Assembly: GCF_009833965.1 (NCBI RefSeq)
Contig: NZ_CP047165.1
Location: forward strand, 496,001 to 560,000
Direction of reading: 5' to 3'
Source: Pelistega ratti
GTDB lineage: Bacteria > Pseudomonadota > Gammaproteobacteria > Burkholderiales > Burkholderiaceae_B
DNA: 64,000 nucleotides
Made by a program: the position numbers and the translations under genes. Within the stretch, counting starts at the first letter, position 1. Every line of letters begins with the position of its first letter. Positions 36,694 to 47,504 of this stretch are shown piece by piece. The notes below the pieces were generated by a model. The model searched no databases. It was not told the DNA's origin and worked only from the letters and a program-made list of their open reading frames with translations.

Positions 36694-37851
36694 TTAGTTT
36701 GCACCAAATAAAACTAATTTACCATCACCTGTCTGAGCAATAATACCCCCAGGGATAGCAATTAGAGGAGAAACAACAGGATCACTATCACCAAGATAGA
36801 TACGTCCTTCTAATTTACCCGTATTAAAATCATAAAAATGAGCATAACCCTCATAGTCTGCTACAACCGCATGATTGTTATATACGATAGGATTTGTTAA
36901 ACCACGATTACGCAACGTATTATCTGACCATAACTCTTGACCGTCTTGGCGAGAAAAGGCTTTGACTGAACCATCTGTTTCTGCACCAACAATTGCCGAT
37001 GGTGTCGCATCAATACCCACTGCGGTTGAAAAGGGTTGTGCCCATTTAGCATTTAACCCTTGTGCCGTTGCTGCATAGCACACAATATTTCCCTGATAAC
37101 TTGCTAGGCATACTTCGTTACCTAGAACTATAGGTGAGCCAACAACATCGGTAACACCATCTAAATCACTCATTCCCTTAGCTGTCGCAGCGACAACTTC
37201 CCAAATGACACGACCACTATTTGTATTTAATGCCACAAGGCGGCCTGTTGGTACAGCTGCCAATACGGTTTGTGCATCAGCAAATACCATACGAGAATTT
37301 GTTTTTAATGATAAGTCTGGATTTTTACGGATATAACTCCATAATAATGCACCATCAGCAAGGTTATAGCCTTGTACTCTAAAATCATCTGATCGTACTA
37401 CCACTACCCCTGAAGCAATAGCTGCAGGCGTACTTGATGTGGTTGAAGCCGTATTATCCCATAAGGTTTTACCTGTTGCTGCTTCTAATGCCAATACATG
37501 ACCATCTCGTGTTGTCACAACAACAACACCCTCATTGACACCAACACCTGCAGCCAAATCACGGTCTAAATCAATACGCCAAACGATTGCCCCATTACTC
37601 GCATTGACACGAGCAACTTGTCCATCTGGTGTAGCAGCATATACAGAACCATCAAAAAAGGCAGGTGTAAAACCATATCCACTACCATTACCGATAGAAA
37701 TAGACCAATTAATACGTGGCGTAACAGTCGCGGTATAATCGGTTAAATCAACTGGTTCAAAACGCTCATCAGCACTAAAGATACTGCAAGCGGATAAGAC
37801 AACCGAAGCACCTAGTGCTAATGCCCATGTTTTTATCTGACGTGATTTCAT
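36694..37851 (-). CDS. bamB: Outer-membrane assembly lipoprotein BamB
   Basis: A beta-propeller lipoprotein of the BAM complex, about 385 residues from the ATG at 37851. The lipobox is LSAC after a short signal peptide, and several PQQ-type repeats are visible (GAIVWRIDLD, GKTLWDN, GALLWSY, GRVIWEV, GQELWSD). The frame opens 8 codons earlier inside yfgM, but GGAGAG seven bases before 37851 marks the real start, 4 nt after the yfgM stop. Confidence 0.95.
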   Translation of the reverse strand: MKSRQIKTWALALGASVVLSACSIFSADERFEPVDLTDYTATVTPRINWSISIGNGSGYGFTPAFFDGSVYAATPDGQVARVNASNGAIVWRIDLDRDLAAGVGVNEGVVVVTTRDGHVLALEAATGKTLWDNTASTTSSTPAAIASGVVVVRSDDFRVQGYNLADGALLWSYIRKNPDLSLKTNSRMVFADAQTVLAAVPTGRLVALNTNSGRVIWEVVAATAKGMSDLDGVTDVVGSPIVLGNEVCLASYQGNIVCYAATAQGLNAKWAQPFSTAVGIDATPSAIVGAETDGSVKAFSRQDGQELWSDNTLRNRGLTNPIVYNNHAVVADYEGYAHFYDFNTGKLEGRIYLGDSDPVVSPLIAIPGGIIAQTGDGKLVLFGAN

Positions 37852-37855
37852 TTGA

Positions 37856-38500
37856 TTACTCTCCACCCAAAACATTTAACTTCATTTGAATTAAACGAAC
37901 AAAATTTTGATCAATATCTTTATCATTCAACGCTTCTTTCCATGCTTTTACTGCACCAGCTTTATCCCCTTTAGCGAATAAAATATCGCCCTGACGGTCT
38001 AAAAAAGCAGCAACAAAATGTTCAGCAGGTTTACTTACCTGTGCAAAAGCCTCATCGAATTTTTCTTGATCCATTAAAATAGCCGATAATTGTAAGCGAG
38101 CTACTGGAAGTATTTCTGTTTCTTTACTTTCATCAATAATCCATTGTACCGCTTGTTGTGCGGCGGCCAAATCATTTTGTTGGATAAAATATTTAGAAGC
38201 AACAAGACTGGCACGTGCAGGATAAGCAGTACCCACATAATCTTTTTGTAGCACAGCTAATGCTTCTTGAATACGAAGTTTATCATTGGCATCTGGATTG
38301 GTTTTACTAGTGCTTGCATACACGATGTCGTAGTACCCCAATGCTTGATTTGCTTTACTATTTTGGTACCATTGCCATGCATAATAACCTGCTATACATA
38401 ATAAGATAACAATTAAAATACCTGTCACTAAACCGCCAAATCTATTCCACCAAGCCTTAACCTGATCAATCTTTTCCTGTTCTTCTAAATCAAATGCCAT
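37856..38500 (-). CDS. yfgM: YfgM family TPR membrane protein
   Basis: A 214-residue protein with a cytoplasmic N-terminus (MAFDLEEQEKIDQVKAWWNRFG), one membrane segment (LVTGILIVILLCIAGYYAW) and a periplasmic TPR domain. In E. coli YfgM works with PpiD near the Sec translocon and is linked to envelope stress. It lies between hisS and bamB, as in most proteobacteria. Confidence 0.93.
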   Translation of the reverse strand: MAFDLEEQEKIDQVKAWWNRFGGLVTGILIVILLCIAGYYAWQWYQNSKANQALGYYDIVYASTSKTNPDANDKLRIQEALAVLQKDYVGTAYPARASLVASKYFIQQNDLAAAQQAVQWIIDESKETEILPVARLQLSAILMDQEKFDEAFAQVSKPAEHFVAAFLDRQGDILFAKGDKAGAVKAWKEALNDKDIDQNFVRLIQMKLNVLGGE

Positions 38501-38506
38501 AATATA

Positions 38507-39793
38507 TTAAATCCTTTGTTGTAATACGGTAATTATATTCTCTTGAGCAACTGTTATTTGCTCTGACATCATACCATTATCTGTACGCAATGGCTTAATT
38601 CCTATCGTTCCATCTTGAATTTCTGACTCACCTAGGACTAAAGCGATTTTAGCACCACTACTATCCGCTCGTTTAAACTGATTCTTAAAGGCACTACTCC
38701 CTGCATGTGTCAATACGCGCCAACCTTGATCTCGGCAGAGTTCGGCAATTTGTAAAGCACGGCGACTTGCCGCCTCCCCTTGATGGATAATATAAATATC
38801 CGTTTCACTAGGAGTTTGTTGTTGCGCTGAAAGTTCCATTAACAATAAGAGACGCTCTAAACCAATCGCAAAACCAACAGCAGGTGTAGGTTTACCCCCT
38901 AAAAGCTCGCATAAACCATCATAACGACCACCACCACATACGGTTGCTTGTGCACCAAGGCTACCTGTTACCCATTCAAAGACCGTTAAATTGTAGTAAT
39001 CCAAACCTCGCACTAAGCGTGGATTTACCGTATAAGCAATGCCTGCTTGTTCTAGTCGCGTACAAATTTCCTGAAAATGTGCTTTTGATGCCTCACCTAA
39101 GAAATCAAATAATTTAGGTGCATTATTTGCCATTTCTTGCATTGCTGGATTTTTGGTATCTAACACACGCAAAGGATTACTATACATACGGCGTTTACCA
39201 TCATCATCCAGTATGTCTATATGGGCTTCAAGGTACTTAATCAATGCCTCACGGTGGGCTTTACGCTCTTCAATTTGCCCTAGAGAGTTTAACTCTAAAT
39301 GAATATCTTTTAATCCTAAAATTTTCCAAAGACGGGCTAGCATAATAATTTGCTCGGCATCAATATCTGGCCCATTAAACCCTAATGCTTCAATAGATAG
39401 TTGATGAAACTGACGATACCTACCCTTTTGAGGCCGCTCATGACGAAAAACAGGCCCTATAGAAAATAATCGTTGAGGTCGTTCATACGTTATATTATGT
39501 TCAATCGCTGCTCTGATAATACCTGCTGTAAACTCAGGACGCATCGTTAATTGTTCGGTATCTTCTGACATACGGAAAGTGTACATTTCTTTTTCAACAA
39601 TATCCGTTACCTCACCAATACCCCGTGCAAATAAGCGTGTTTCTTCTAGTATAGGGGTACGCACATTTACATAACCATATTGTGCTAACCATGCTTTTAG
39701 GATACTTTCTAATTGCTCCCAACGCCAGCTTTCAGCAGGAAGAATATCATTCATTCCTCGAATAGCCATTACTTTTTTAAAAGATTTACTCAT
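38507..39793 (-). CDS. hisS: Histidyl-tRNA synthetase
   Basis: Class II aminoacyl-tRNA synthetase, 428 residues. Motif 1 region RGMNDILPAESWRWEQLE, motif 2 FRHERPQKGRYRQFHQLSIE, the histidine-binding motif LVRGLDYYNLTVFEW and motif 3 GFAIGLERLLL are present, with the anticodon-binding domain at the C-terminus. It lies between ispG and yfgM. Confidence 0.97.
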   Translation of the reverse strand: MSKSFKKVMAIRGMNDILPAESWRWEQLESILKAWLAQYGYVNVRTPILEETRLFARGIGEVTDIVEKEMYTFRMSEDTEQLTMRPEFTAGIIRAAIEHNITYERPQRLFSIGPVFRHERPQKGRYRQFHQLSIEALGFNGPDIDAEQIIMLARLWKILGLKDIHLELNSLGQIEERKAHREALIKYLEAHIDILDDDGKRRMYSNPLRVLDTKNPAMQEMANNAPKLFDFLGEASKAHFQEICTRLEQAGIAYTVNPRLVRGLDYYNLTVFEWVTGSLGAQATVCGGGRYDGLCELLGGKPTPAVGFAIGLERLLLLMELSAQQQTPSETDIYIIHQGEAASRRALQIAELCRDQGWRVLTHAGSSAFKNQFKRADSSGAKIALVLGESEIQDGTIGIKPLRTDNGMMSEQITVAQENIITVLQQRI

Positions 39794-39836
39794 AATTATT
39801 TTGAATATAAACTATTAAATAATAAACTTTGTCTGG

Positions 39837-41111
39837 TTATGATGGCTGACCATACCGCTTTTCAACGTAATCCAATACAATTTGCTGAAATTCTTGTGCA
39901 ATCGTCTCACCTTTTAAGGTAACTGTTCGCTCACCATCAATAAATACAGGGGCAGTCGGTACTTCACCAGTCCCAGGTAGACTAATCCCAATATCCGCAT
40001 GACGACTTTCACCCGGGCCATTCACAACACAGCCCATAACAGCAACATTCATACGCTCTACACCGGGGTATTTTGTACGCCAAATCGGCATTTGCTCCCG
40101 TAAAAAGCGTTGAATATCATCAGCTAACTCTTGGAAAAAAGTGCTACTTGTTCTTCCACAACCAGGACAGGAAACCACCATAGGCGTAAAAGCACGTAAC
40201 CCCATTGATTGTAAAATTTCTTGTGCTACCACGACTTCTTTGCGGCGATCACCACCAGGTTTTGGTGTTAAAGAGATACGAATAGTATCGCCAATACCTT
40301 CTTGTAATAAAACCGATAATGCTGCGGTAGAAGCGACAATACCCTTACTCCCCATACCTGCCTCAGTAAGGCCAAGATGTAAGGGATAATCACAACGACT
40401 GGATAGATTTCGATAAACAGAAATTAAATCTTGAACATGACTCACTTTGCAAGAAAGGACTATTTTATCGCCTGCTAAACCTAAGGTTTCAGCACGTTGT
40501 GCATTACTAATAGCCGAGATAACTAAGGCCTCTCGCATGACGGCTTGTGCCGACCACGGTATAGGACGCGCATTATTTTCGTCCATCATACGCGCCATTA
40601 AATCTTGATCCAAACTCCCCCAGTTCACACCAATACGAATAGCTTTATCATACTTAGCCGCTACCTCAATCATCTGAGCAAAATTATCTTCTCGCTTTTT
40701 GCCACCCCCCATATTACCGGGGTTAATGCGGTATTTAGATAAAGCCTGCGCACATTCTGGAAAACTGGTGAGTAATTTATGACCATTGTAATGAAAATCA
40801 CCGACTAATGGGACATCTACTCCCATCGCATCTAATTGTTCTCTGATTTTAGGTACTTCTGCCGCTGCTTCTGGCGTATTGACTGTAATACGCACCAATT
40901 CAGAACCTGCTAGGGCTAGTTCTTTGACTTGAATAGCGGTCGCAATGGCATCAGCGGTATCGGTATTGGTCATAGACTGCACAACAATCGGTGCTCCACC
41001 CCCTATCTGCACCTGCTTTGTGCCACATTTAACAATTACTCCCCTTGTTGAGCGTCTTTCTTGATGACCAACAGGATAGGGTTCATTCTGATTTATTTCT
41101 ACACTACTCAT
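39837..41111 (-). CDS. ispG: 4-hydroxy-3-methylbut-2-en-1-yl diphosphate synthase
   Basis: The MEP-pathway 4Fe-4S enzyme that forms HMBPP. The TIM-barrel part carries [12 protein letters not shown] and the cluster cysteines are in the C-terminal [10 protein letters not shown] and GCVVNGPGE. Length about 424 residues, the longer form normal in Burkholderiales. The ATG at 41111 overlaps the rodZ stop by 4 nt; an upstream GTG at 41123 is less likely. Confidence 0.96.
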   Translation of the reverse strand: MSSVEINQNEPYPVGHQERRSTRGVIVKCGTKQVQIGGGAPIVVQSMTNTDTADAIATAIQVKELALAGSELVRITVNTPEAAAEVPKIREQLDAMGVDVPLVGDFHYNGHKLLTSFPECAQALSKYRINPGNMGGGKKREDNFAQMIEVAAKYDKAIRIGVNWGSLDQDLMARMMDENNARPIPWSAQAVMREALVISAISNAQRAETLGLAGDKIVLSCKVSHVQDLISVYRNLSSRCDYPLHLGLTEAGMGSKGIVASTAALSVLLQEGIGDTIRISLTPKPGGDRRKEVVVAQEILQSMGLRAFTPMVVSCPGCGRTSSTFFQELADDIQRFLREQMPIWRTKYPGVERMNVAVMGCVVNGPGESRHADIGISLPGTGEVPTAPVFIDGERTVTLKGETIAQEFQQIVLDYVEKRYGQPS

Positions 41112-41593
41112 TGTGGAAACCACTTTCTAAAAAACGCCATCATATCTGCTAGCCACGTATCTTGTACCACTAGCACATATACAATCGCAATGGCTATCAA
41201 AGTGAAAATAATGATTTTTAACCACCATACCCATGAACTCCCCTCTTCATATTGTTCATTGATTGGCGTATCAAATCGAGCAGCAATATTACGTCGTGTA
41301 GAAGGGGCGCTATTATTTGTCTCTCCTGCTAATTTACTCAGTGCTATTTCAGGATCTGCCCCCACCGCTATCGCATACTGCTTAACAATACTCCGCAAAA
41401 CAAACCCAGACGGCAATGCTGACCATTTATGTTCTTCTAAAGCGGCTAATTGATGTACATTATATTTAATCACATCACTCACATCAGACAAAGTCATCCC
41501 ACGCGCTTGGCGAGCCTTTTGTAAGTACTCCCCTACGGTTTCATGACTACTATTTGTCGATACATTTGCCAAATCTGGTGTTTCTATACTCAC
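41108..41593 (-). CDS. rodZ: Short RodZ-like cytoskeletal protein
   Basis: 161 residues: an N-terminal HTH domain of the RodZ type ([38 protein letters not shown]) that in E. coli binds MreB, a Ser/Asn linker and a single membrane segment ([21 protein letters not shown]). The periplasmic DUF4115 domain of full-length RodZ (about 330 residues) is missing; only about 17 residues follow the membrane segment. The position between rlmN and ispG is the standard one for rodZ. Both ends overlap neighbours by 4 nt. Confidence 0.85.
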   Translation of the reverse strand: MSIETPDLANVSTNSSHETVGEYLQKARQARGMTLSDVSDVIKYNVHQLAALEEHKWSALPSGFVLRSIVKQYAIAVGADPEIALSKLAGETNNSAPSTRRNIAARFDTPINEQYEEGSSWVWWLKIIIFTLIAIAIVYVLVVQDTWLADMMAFFRKWFPQ

Positions 41594-42732
41594 GATATGA
41601 CCTCTTTAATAGGAATCATCTTGCGTGCCTGCATTTTGGCACTAATTTTGGTACGATCTTTTACTTCACCGGCTAACTGACCACAGGCAGCATCAATATC
41701 ATCGCCTCGTGTCTTGCGAACAGTGGTAACAACACCGGCATTCATTAAAATCTGTGCAAATTGTTTTACTCTTTCTGCACTTGAACGTTTTAGTCCCGAC
41801 TCAGGGAAGGGATTAAACGGAATAAGATTAATCTTACAACGCACTTCTTTCGCAATATCAATCAACTCTTTGGCATGTTTATCCAAATCGTTAATTTGAT
41901 CAAGCATAATATACTCAAAGGTAATAAAATCTCGAGGGGCATATTCCAAATATCGATTACAAGCGGCTAGTAATTCAGCCAATGGATACTTTTTATTTAA
42001 AGGAATAAGCTGATCTCTTAACTCATCATTAGGTGCGTGTAAAGATACCGCTAAGGCAACGGGACAGTCTTGAGAAAGACGATCCATCATCGGCACAACA
42101 CCTGATGTTGATACCGTAACACGACGACGAGATAAACCATAAGCATTATCATCTAGCATCAGTTTTAAGGCTGGTACAACTTGATGGTAATTGAGTAAAG
42201 GTTCACCCATACCCATCATCACCACATTACTGATAATTCTATCATGCTCATTTAATTCTGTATTTAAACGGGCAGCCCCTTGATCCGCTAAAATGTCGGC
42301 TCTTGCACTCCAAAGCTGACCAATAATCTCTGCAGTTGTTAGATTACGGTTAAAACCTTGATGGCCTGTTGAGCAAAATCGACAGGCAACCGCACAGCCT
42401 GCTTGGCTAGAAATACAAAGTGTTCCTCGGTCATCTTCAGGAATAAATACAGTTTCAATCGCATTATGATTACCCACATCGAATAACCATTTGCGCGTAC
42501 CATCAGAAGAGACTTTTTTGGTAATAACATCGGCTAACTGAATCGTACACTGACGTTCTAGCTGTGCACGGAAATCTTTTGCCAAATCAGTCATTTGAGC
42601 AAAATCACTCACCCCACGTTGATGTATCCAACGTAGTAATTGCTTGGCGCGAAAAGGCTTATGCCCCCACTCAGCAACTTGCTGAGTGAGTGCTTCATTG
42701 TCTAAGCCTAATAAATTAAGACTTTCTGTCAT
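41590..42732 (-). CDS. rlmN: 23S rRNA/tRNA adenine-C2 methyltransferase
   Basis: A radical-SAM enzyme that methylates A2503 of 23S rRNA and A37 of some tRNAs. The cluster motif CAVACRFC, the GMGEPLLNY motif, and the substrate cysteine near [16 protein letters not shown] are present. 380 residues. It follows ndk by 12 nt and overlaps rodZ by 4 nt; pilF, often found between them, is absent. Confidence 0.97.
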   Translation of the reverse strand: MTESLNLLGLDNEALTQQVAEWGHKPFRAKQLLRWIHQRGVSDFAQMTDLAKDFRAQLERQCTIQLADVITKKVSSDGTRKWLFDVGNHNAIETVFIPEDDRGTLCISSQAGCAVACRFCSTGHQGFNRNLTTAEIIGQLWSARADILADQGAARLNTELNEHDRIISNVVMMGMGEPLLNYHQVVPALKLMLDDNAYGLSRRRVTVSTSGVVPMMDRLSQDCPVALAVSLHAPNDELRDQLIPLNKKYPLAELLAACNRYLEYAPRDFITFEYIMLDQINDLDKHAKELIDIAKEVRCKINLIPFNPFPESGLKRSSAERVKQFAQILMNAGVVTTVRKTRGDDIDAACGQLAGEVKDRTKISAKMQARKMIPIKEVIS

Positions 42733-42744
42733 TATATAAAATGA

Positions 42745-43152
42745 TTATTTACCGAAGAAATAAGCAATTTCAACTGCGGCTGTTTCAGGCGCATCTGAAC
42801 CATGAACAGCATTAGCGTCAATACTTTCAGCAAAATCAGCACGGATAGTACCTGGTTCTGCTTTTTTAGGATCAGTCGCACCCATTAATTCACGGTTTTT
42901 AGCAATCGCATTTTCACCTTCTAGCACTTGAATAAATACAGGACCAGAAATCATGAAATTTACTAAATCATTAAAGAATGGACGCTCTTTGTGAACAGCG
43001 TAAAAACCTTCTGCTTCTTCACGTGTTAATTGTTGTAAACGGGCATTTACTACTTTAAGATTTGCTTTTTCAAAGCGAGTAATGATCTCACCAATAACGT
43101 TTTTAGCAACCGCATCAGGTTTGATAATAGAAAGTGTACGTTCGATAGCCAT
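42745..43152 (-). CDS. ndk: Nucleoside diphosphate kinase
   Basis: A 135-residue NDP kinase that balances NTP pools. The active-site histidine is in [12 protein letters not shown], and [12 protein letters not shown] is the family start. The ribosome binding site is AGGAGC. It is the first gene of the large minus-strand block. Confidence 0.98.
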   Translation of the reverse strand: MAIERTLSIIKPDAVAKNVIGEIITRFEKANLKVVNARLQQLTREEAEGFYAVHKERPFFNDLVNFMISGPVFIQVLEGENAIAKNRELMGATDPKKAEPGTIRADFAESIDANAVHGSDAPETAAVEIAYFFGK

Positions 43153-43471
43153 GTAAAGCTCCTAAATTTAAGTTTTTAAAAAATGGATAAATAATTAAAT
43201 TTTTTAAGTAAATCTTCATCTACTCAAAATAATCTGTGATTTTACCATATAAGCAGATATACAGGGCTTTCAACGACATGATACCTATAATATTCTACAC
43301 CTTGATAAATCATACAAACACCCTCAAATAAGTAAGATACCAACACGGCTATTTATTTCCCTTTTTCTTTCTTAAATAGCTAAATTTCCCTTTTAAATCC
43401 GATAGAATATAGGTTTTATCAAAATTTGACACTTCAACAAACAGGTATAGCACTTCTGTGCCAAAAAACGT
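43153..43471. other. Divergent promoter region between ndk and valS
   Basis: About 320 bp, AT-rich, no gene. A TTGACA (43426-43431) faces valS, but no -10 box is seen at normal spacing. A small GCAC-TTCT-GTGC hairpin lies just before the valS start. No other recognisable signal. Confidence 0.4.
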
Positions 43472-46312
43472 ATGACTACTCAAACAACAGACAATAAGCA
43501 ATTTGCCAAAAATTTTGAACCAACCGCATTAGAAGCCTACTGGTACAAAAAGTGGGATTCATTAGGTGCTTTTAAAGCAGGGCAACACGTCAAAACCGAT
43601 TCTCCACTATCAGGGACACCTTATATCATTCAATTCCCTCCTCCTAATGTAACGGGTACACTCCATATGGGACACGCCTTTAACCAAACCATTATGGATG
43701 GATTAATCCGCTATCACCGTATGAATGGGTGTGATACAGTATTTGTACCAGGGTCAGATCATGCCGGTATTGCGACACAGATTGTTGTAGAACGTCAATT
43801 AGATGCACAAAATATTTCTCGTCATGACCTTGGTCGTGAAGCCTTTCTTGAAAAAGTTTGGCAATGGAAAGAATACTCAGGCGGTACAATTCAATCACAA
43901 GTTCGCCGTTTAGGTAGCTCGGCTGACTGGTCTCGTGAATATTTCACAATGGACGAACAAATGTCTGCTGGTGTGATTGAAACCTTTGTCCGTCTCTATG
44001 AACAAGGGCTTATCTATCGTGGTAAGCGTTTAGTGAATTGGGATCCTATCCTTGGCACAGCCGTATCAGATTTAGAAGTAGAAAGTGTCGAAGAAGATGG
44101 TAGCTTATGGCATATCCGTTATCCATTGCTTGAGCCAGTGGGAGATTTACAGTATTTAGTTGTCGCAACGACTCGACCAGAAACCATGCTGGGGGACGTA
44201 GCGGTGATGGTACACCCCGAAGATGAGCGCTATAAACACCTTATCGGTAAAAAAGTTAAACTCCCCCTTGTTAATCGTGAAATCCCAATTATTGCTGATG
44301 ATTATGTCGATTTAACATTCGGTACAGGAGTGGTTAAGGTAACACCAGCACATGATTTTAATGACTATGCTGTTGGTCAACGTCATCAACTTGAGATGAT
44401 TTGCATTCTTTCTTTAGATGCCAAGATTAACGAAAATGCTCCTTCTCAATATCAAGGTCTTGATCGTTTTGAAGCACGTAAACAAATTGTGGCTGATTTA
44501 GAGCAACAAGGCTTATTAGATTCTATCAAACCACATAAACTGATGGTTCCACGTGGTGATCGTACAAAAACCGTGATTGAACCTATGCTGACGGATCAAT
44601 GGTTCGTTGCTATGAGCAAGCCTGCCCCTGAAGGTACATATAATCCGGGAAAAAGCATTACAGAAATGGCACTTGAAGTTGTTCGTAATGGTCAAGTAAG
44701 TTTTTACCCTGAAAACTGGTCGAACACCTATTATCAATGGTTAGAAAAAATCCAAGACTGGTGTATTTCTCGCCAATTATGGTGGGGACATCAAATTCCT
44801 GCATGGTTTAGTGAAGATGGTCAAATTTTCGTAGCTCGTAACGAAGCAGAAGCCTATGAAAAAGCAAAAGCCGCCAGTGTAACAGGTACATTACGCCGTG
44901 ATGAAGATGTGTTAGATACATGGTTCTCTTCAGCACTTGTTCCTTTTACCACAATGGGTTGGCCTGCTGTAACACCAGACTATGAACGGTATATGCCATC
45001 TAATGTATTAGTAACAGGATTTGATATTATTTTCTTCTGGGTTGCTCGTATGATTATGATGAGTATGCACCTGACAGGACAAGTCCCCTTTAAGGTAGTA
45101 TATGTTCATGGCTTGATTCTTGATGCGCAAGGTCAAAAAATGAGTAAATCAAAAGGTAATACCCTAGACCCTGTTGATTTGATTGACGGTATTGAATTAG
45201 AACCCCTTGTGGCTAAACGTACTACAGGACTAATGAATCCTAAACAAGCTGCCAAGATTGAAAAAGATACTCGAAAAGAGTTCCCTAATGGTATCAGTAG
45301 CTACGGTGCTGATGCACTACGTTTTACCATGGCAGCCTACGCTACCCTTGGTCGTAATATGAACTTTGATCTTAAACGTTGTGAGGGGTACCGTAATTTC
45401 TGCAATAAATTATGGAATGCCACTCGCTTTATTATGATGAATGTTGAGGGTCATCAAATTCAGTCAGATAATATCGTCCTTTCTACGGTTGACAAATGGA
45501 TTATCAGCCAGTATGAACGTTTCGTTGCTGAGGTTCATAAAGGTTTCCAAGAATACCGTTTTGATATGGTTGCTAATGCCATTTACCGCTTTGTATGGGA
45601 TGAATATTGCGATTGGTATGTAGAATTAGCTAAGGTACAACTACAAACAGGTACACCAGAACAGCAACAAGGAACTCGTCATACCCTCATTACGGTATTA
45701 GAAGGGATTTTGCGTGTAGCACACCCCATTATTCCTTTTATTACGGAAGAATTATGGCAACACGTTGCTGTATTAGCAGGTAAACGTCAATCCGATGAAG
45801 AGATTTTACTTAGCAATCAAGCCTACCCTCTTGCACATTTAGAACGTGTAGATGAGGCAGCCGAGGCAGATATTACGCATTTAAAACAAACCATTGAGGC
45901 AATTCGTGCCTTACGCGGTGAAATGAATATCTCTCCTGCTGAAAAAGTCGGTATCTATATGGTGGGAGAAGCGCAATTAGTGGATCATCATCTTCCCTAT
46001 ATCAAAGCATTGGGTAAAATAGATGAAATTCAACGTGTTGAACAATTACCTGATGTTGGCGCACCTAGCCAAATTCTTGGGCATTGTGAGTTAATGCTTA
46101 ATGTTAAGATTGATGTTGCTGCTGAAACAGCTCGTCTTAATAAAGAGATTAAACGTCTTGAGGGTGAAATTGCCAAAGCAAATGGTAAATTGAACAATGA
46201 GAATTTTGTTCAAAAAGCACCTGCCGCTGTCATTGAGCAAGAAAAACAACGTGTAGCTGATTTTACGGCTTTACTCAATAAAGTCCAAGAGCAGTTAAGT
46301 AAACTCAAATAA
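43472..46312 (+). CDS. valS: Valyl-tRNA synthetase
   Basis: A class I synthetase of 946 residues with an editing domain. The HIGH-type motif is HMGH in [14 protein letters not shown]; the KMSKS loop is [13 protein letters not shown]. The C-terminal coiled coil that contacts tRNA is present (about 880-946, [18 protein letters not shown]). No good ribosome binding site precedes the ATG at 43472, but the N-terminus fits the family. Confidence 0.97.
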   Translation: MTTQTTDNKQFAKNFEPTALEAYWYKKWDSLGAFKAGQHVKTDSPLSGTPYIIQFPPPNVTGTLHMGHAFNQTIMDGLIRYHRMNGCDTVFVPGSDHAGIATQIVVERQLDAQNISRHDLGREAFLEKVWQWKEYSGGTIQSQVRRLGSSADWSREYFTMDEQMSAGVIETFVRLYEQGLIYRGKRLVNWDPILGTAVSDLEVESVEEDGSLWHIRYPLLEPVGDLQYLVVATTRPETMLGDVAVMVHPEDERYKHLIGKKVKLPLVNREIPIIADDYVDLTFGTGVVKVTPAHDFNDYAVGQRHQLEMICILSLDAKINENAPSQYQGLDRFEARKQIVADLEQQGLLDSIKPHKLMVPRGDRTKTVIEPMLTDQWFVAMSKPAPEGTYNPGKSITEMALEVVRNGQVSFYPENWSNTYYQWLEKIQDWCISRQLWWGHQIPAWFSEDGQIFVARNEAEAYEKAKAASVTGTLRRDEDVLDTWFSSALVPFTTMGWPAVTPDYERYMPSNVLVTGFDIIFFWVARMIMMSMHLTGQVPFKVVYVHGLILDAQGQKMSKSKGNTLDPVDLIDGIELEPLVAKRTTGLMNPKQAAKIEKDTRKEFPNGISSYGADALRFTMAAYATLGRNMNFDLKRCEGYRNFCNKLWNATRFIMMNVEGHQIQSDNIVLSTVDKWIISQYERFVAEVHKGFQEYRFDMVANAIYRFVWDEYCDWYVELAKVQLQTGTPEQQQGTRHTLITVLEGILRVAHPIIPFITEELWQHVAVLAGKRQSDEEILLSNQAYPLAHLERVDEAAEADITHLKQTIEAIRALRGEMNISPAEKVGIYMVGEAQLVDHHLPYIKALGKIDEIQRVEQLPDVGAPSQILGHCELMLNVKIDVAAETARLNKEIKRLEGEIAKANGKLNNENFVQKAPAAVIEQEKQRVADFTALLNKVQEQLSKLK

Positions 46313-46336
46313 CGATATAGTTTATATATCAATAAA

Positions 46337-46374
46337 AAAGCCTTACTTTAAGTATGAAGTAAGGCTTTATTTTT
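46337..46374 (+). terminator. Terminator of valS
   Basis: AAAGCCTTACTT pairs perfectly with AAGTAAGGCTTT (12 bp, 8-nt loop) and is followed by ATTTTT, 24 nt after the valS stop. Confidence 0.85.
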
Positions 46375-46519
46375 GAAGTAATATAGCTAAAAAATAGTGT
46401 ATATTTTCCTAAAGTTATTTTTCTTCAGTAATATCATAAACAACCTATAGTAAGTAGAATATCCATTCTACTAAAAATATGGTAAGCAGTTACTTGAGAA
46501 TTTTTATGTTATATCCAAC

Positions 46520-46553
46520 AAAAAACCCGACTTTAGCATATTTAAAGTCGGGT
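46520..46553 (-). terminator. Terminator of the repeat lipoprotein gene
   Basis: On the minus strand ACCCGACTTTA pairs perfectly with its complement (11 bp, 7-nt loop) and is followed by a run of T (positions 46525 down to 46520). Confidence 0.85.
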
Positions 46554-46586
46554 AGGTATTGAAATACACTCAATAATTGTGACTAA

Positions 46587-47300
46587 TTATTTAACAGAAA
46601 ATTTCTCTTGTAATTCTGTTTGAAGCGCTTGAAGTTCATTCGCTTGTTTTACTGTTTTATCAATAGCCGCTTGGAGTAATTGAATATTCTCTTCTGTACG
46701 GTTACGAATAGTTTCGGCACTACGTTTCATCACTTCTTCTGATGATACTAATGTCTCTTCTAATTTCGTTTTAAGTGGTTTAATCACATCGCTTTTAATA
46801 TCAACAGATGCCAAGCTTTGTTTCATCTCTTCAATAGAAGCAGAGTATTTTTGAATCATTTCTTGAATTTTTGATTCATCTTGGCTTTCAAAAGCAGCTT
46901 GTGCTTGTTGTTGTAGTGTTTGTTGTTCAGCTTGTTTTTCATTGCCCCACTCTAATAATTTCTTCAAATCAGCAGCAGGATCACCAGTTACTTCAGCAAT
47001 TTTATCTTTTACCCCTTCAGTTACAGATGAAACAGCTTCTTTTGCCTCATCAGCCGCATTAGAAACAGCCTCTTTTACTTCTTCAGTTGCATTAGAAACG
47101 GCTTCTTTAGCGCTTTCTGTTGCATTAGAAACCGCCTCTTTAGCGCTTTCTGTTGCATTAGATACAGCTTCTTTAGCATCTTGTGTTACGGCTGAAACTT
47201 TTTCTTTGGCATCTTTAACTGGATCTGATTCTTGTGAGCAAGCCACCAATAATAAAGCAAGTGCTGCACCAGATGTTACTTTTAATAAGTTTTTCATCAT
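46587..47300 (-). CDS. Lipoprotein with 11-residue LEA-like repeats
   Basis: A 237-residue lipoprotein: signal peptide and lipobox LLVAC (Cys21), then about seven tandem 11-residue repeats of the type AKEAVSNATES (residues 27-105), predicted as a long amphipathic helix like those of LEA-3 or apolipoprotein-type proteins. The C-terminal half is a second, charged coiled-coil region (KKLLEWGNEKQAEQQTLQQQAQ onward). Function unknown; such proteins are often stress or membrane-interacting proteins. The ribosome binding site is AAGGAAA. Single gene with its own terminator. Confidence 0.85.
   Translation of the reverse strand: MMKNLLKVTSGAALALLLVACSQESDPVKDAKEKVSAVTQDAKEAVSNATESAKEAVSNATESAKEAVSNATEEVKEAVSNAADEAKEAVSSVTEGVKDKIAEVTGDPAADLKKLLEWGNEKQAEQQTLQQQAQAAFESQDESKIQEMIQKYSASIEEMKQSLASVDIKSDVIKPLKTKLEETLVSSEEVMKRSAETIRNRTEENIQLLQAAIDKTVKQANELQALQTELQEKFSVK
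47027..47190 (-). repeat. 33-bp tandem repeats in the lipoprotein gene
   Basis: About five imperfect to perfect copies of a 33-bp unit encode the 11-residue helical repeat. The two central copies are nearly identical in DNA, so copy number may vary by slippage. Confidence 0.8.
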
Positions 47301-47504
47301 ATTTTCCTTTAAGTTAATGTAGAAATACTGTCATTTTTATTAACATACATTACGTTAATTCCGCCATTCTACCCTATTTTGTACTATTTACATAGTCTTT
47401 TTTAGTGAGTGACTTTACTTTGTCTTATTTCTTGACACAGTTAGATCATCATAAAGTAGCTAAATAGTGTCACACACCATCGTTTTACACTATTATCCAT
47501 GGGA

